Assembly: GCA_025351545.1 (NCBI GenBank)
Contig: JANXVQ010000420.1
Coordinates: 1-5,293, forward strand
Length of the DNA: 5,293 bases
Origin: Spirosoma sp.
Lineage (GTDB): Bacteria > Bacteroidota > Bacteroidia > Cytophagales > Spirosomataceae
Direction of reading: 5' to 3'
The position numbers and the translations under genes are program-made. This document shows, in pieces, positions 4,628 through 5,293 of the stretch. Below the pieces are notes generated by a model that had not been told where the DNA came from, did no database searches, and saw nothing but the letters and a program-made list of their open reading frames with translations. Each line of letters begins with the position of its first letter. Position 1 is the first letter of the stretch.

Positions 4628-5293
4628 TTAAGTTTTACTAACCTCTAATTGGTCAGATAATTTTTCCTGCATAGCTGACATATCGCCTTTGGGCATTTTC
4701 TGCCGAATAATAAGCCGCAGTGAGTTGTTATAAGTCAGGTAGTTAAACATCCAGTTCAGAAAAATGGACAACCGGTTTTTCACACCAACAATCGACATTA
4801 GGTGAACAAATAACCACGTTATCCACGCAAAGAATCCCTGGAACTTCAAAAAAGGCAAATCAACTACCGCCAACCCACGGCCAATGGTAGCCATTGTGCC
4901 GAGGTCGCGGTAGACAAATTCTACCGGCTTTTCATTACGAACCCAGTGAAGCATGTTTTTTGCCAGATGATGCCCCTGCTGAATCGCGACTTGCGCCACC
5001 TGAGGATGACCGTTTGGCCACTTATCTTCAGTCATCGTAGCCACATCACCAATGGCAAATACGTCTGTAAAGCCCTGCACCTGACTATATCGGTTAACCA
5101 GTACGCGCCCACCTCGCCCAACCACTTCTGGTGGCAAACCAGCCAGCGGATTAGCTTTTACACCAGCCGCCCAAATAAGATTATTGGTCCTTAGCGTAGA
5201 GCCATCATTCATAGTTACAATGCGACCGTCGAAGTCTTTGACCCGGGTATTCAGTCGCACATGGACGCCTAATTTCTGCAAGTACATTAATGA
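4628..5293 (-). CDS. ndh: Type II NADH dehydrogenase (NDH-2), C-terminal part
   Basis: The last 221 codons of an NAD(P)/FAD-dependent oxidoreductase that continues beyond the window; the frame is open to the edge (Ser-Leu before the ATG at 5287), so that ATG is internal. NDH-2 passes electrons from NADH to quinone at the inner face of the membrane without pumping protons. Counting from that methionine, the end of the NADH-binding domain is seen (LGVHVRLNTRV, 6-16), then IWAAGVKANP (38-47), the FAD-contact motif DVFAIGDVA (75-83) and the quinone-site helix PQVAQVAIQQG (95-105). The C terminus has a hydrophobic and aromatic region (about 151-195, with FFAWITWLFVHLM) of the membrane-anchoring type. 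The gene ends in TAA 93 bases before the hydroxylase start, on the same strand. The N-terminal FAD-binding GxGxxG motif lies outside the window. Sulfide:quinone reductase is less likely because its cysteines are absent from the visible part. Confidence 0.9.
   Translation of the reverse strand, partial: SLMYLQKLGVHVRLNTRVKDFDGRIVTMNDGSTLRTNNLIWAAGVKANPLAGLPPEVVGRGGRVLVNRYSQVQGFTDVFAIGDVATMTEDKWPNGHPQVAQVAIQQGHHLAKNMLHWVRNEKPVEFVYRDLGTMATIGRGLAVVDLPFLKFQGFFAWITWLFVHLMSIVGVKNRLSIFLNWMFNYLTYNNSLRLIIRQKMPKGDMSAMQEKLSDQLEVSKT

Noticed and set aside
4946..5194. 82-codon plus-strand frame opposite NDH-2
   Set aside because: Antisense to conserved FAD and quinone motifs; no family resemblance.

Overview
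The window looks like ordinary chromosomal DNA from a member of the Bacteroidota, most likely the Cytophagales (Spirosoma-like). The evidence is the set of protein families, the near absence of Shine-Dalgarno sequences, and one good promoter match of the Bacteroidota type (TTG, 23 bases, TAnnTTTG). The genus is an inference from the general look of the proteins and was not tested. I see no CRISPR array, tRNA, rRNA, transposase or phage gene.

Layout. (a) Positions 2-235, plus strand: the C-terminal end of an unrecognised acidic protein that begins outside the window. (b) 236-469: 234 non-coding bases holding two separate long imperfect palindromes (271-347 and 376-448). The first carries a sequence of the dispersed intergenic repeat type. 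(c) 470-1137, minus strand: a decayed gene for a Tat-exported, PLP-dependent (histidinol-phosphate aminotransferase-like) enzyme. It has two in-frame stops and a large internal deletion that removes the PLP lysine region. (d) 1180-2190, minus: a complete glycosyltransferase family 9 (LPS heptosyltransferase-like) gene. (e) 2219-3454 and 3457-3783, plus: a two-gene unit of an M16 zinc peptidase and a MazG-type nucleotide pyrophosphohydrolase, 2 bases apart. It is divergent from the glycosyltransferase with only 28 bases between the start codons. (f) 3826-3876: a perfect 24-bp inverted repeat that works as a bidirectional intrinsic terminator between convergent genes. (g) 3887-4534, minus: a membrane fatty acid 2-hydroxylase-like di-iron enzyme with its own candidate promoter and a palindrome upstream of it. 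(h) 4628-5293, minus: the C-terminal part of a type II NADH dehydrogenase that continues beyond the window.

Functional picture. Several genes concern the cell envelope or membrane: the GT9 enzyme in lipopolysaccharide or another glycan, the hydroxylase probably on sphingolipid or other lipid acyl chains, and NDH-2 in quinone-linked respiration. The M16 peptidase and MazG pair are housekeeping or quality-control functions. I find no convincing undescribed multi-gene system. The most interesting items are the paired palindromes at 271-448, the pseudogene next to them, and the palindrome-plus-promoter arrangement upstream of the hydroxylase.
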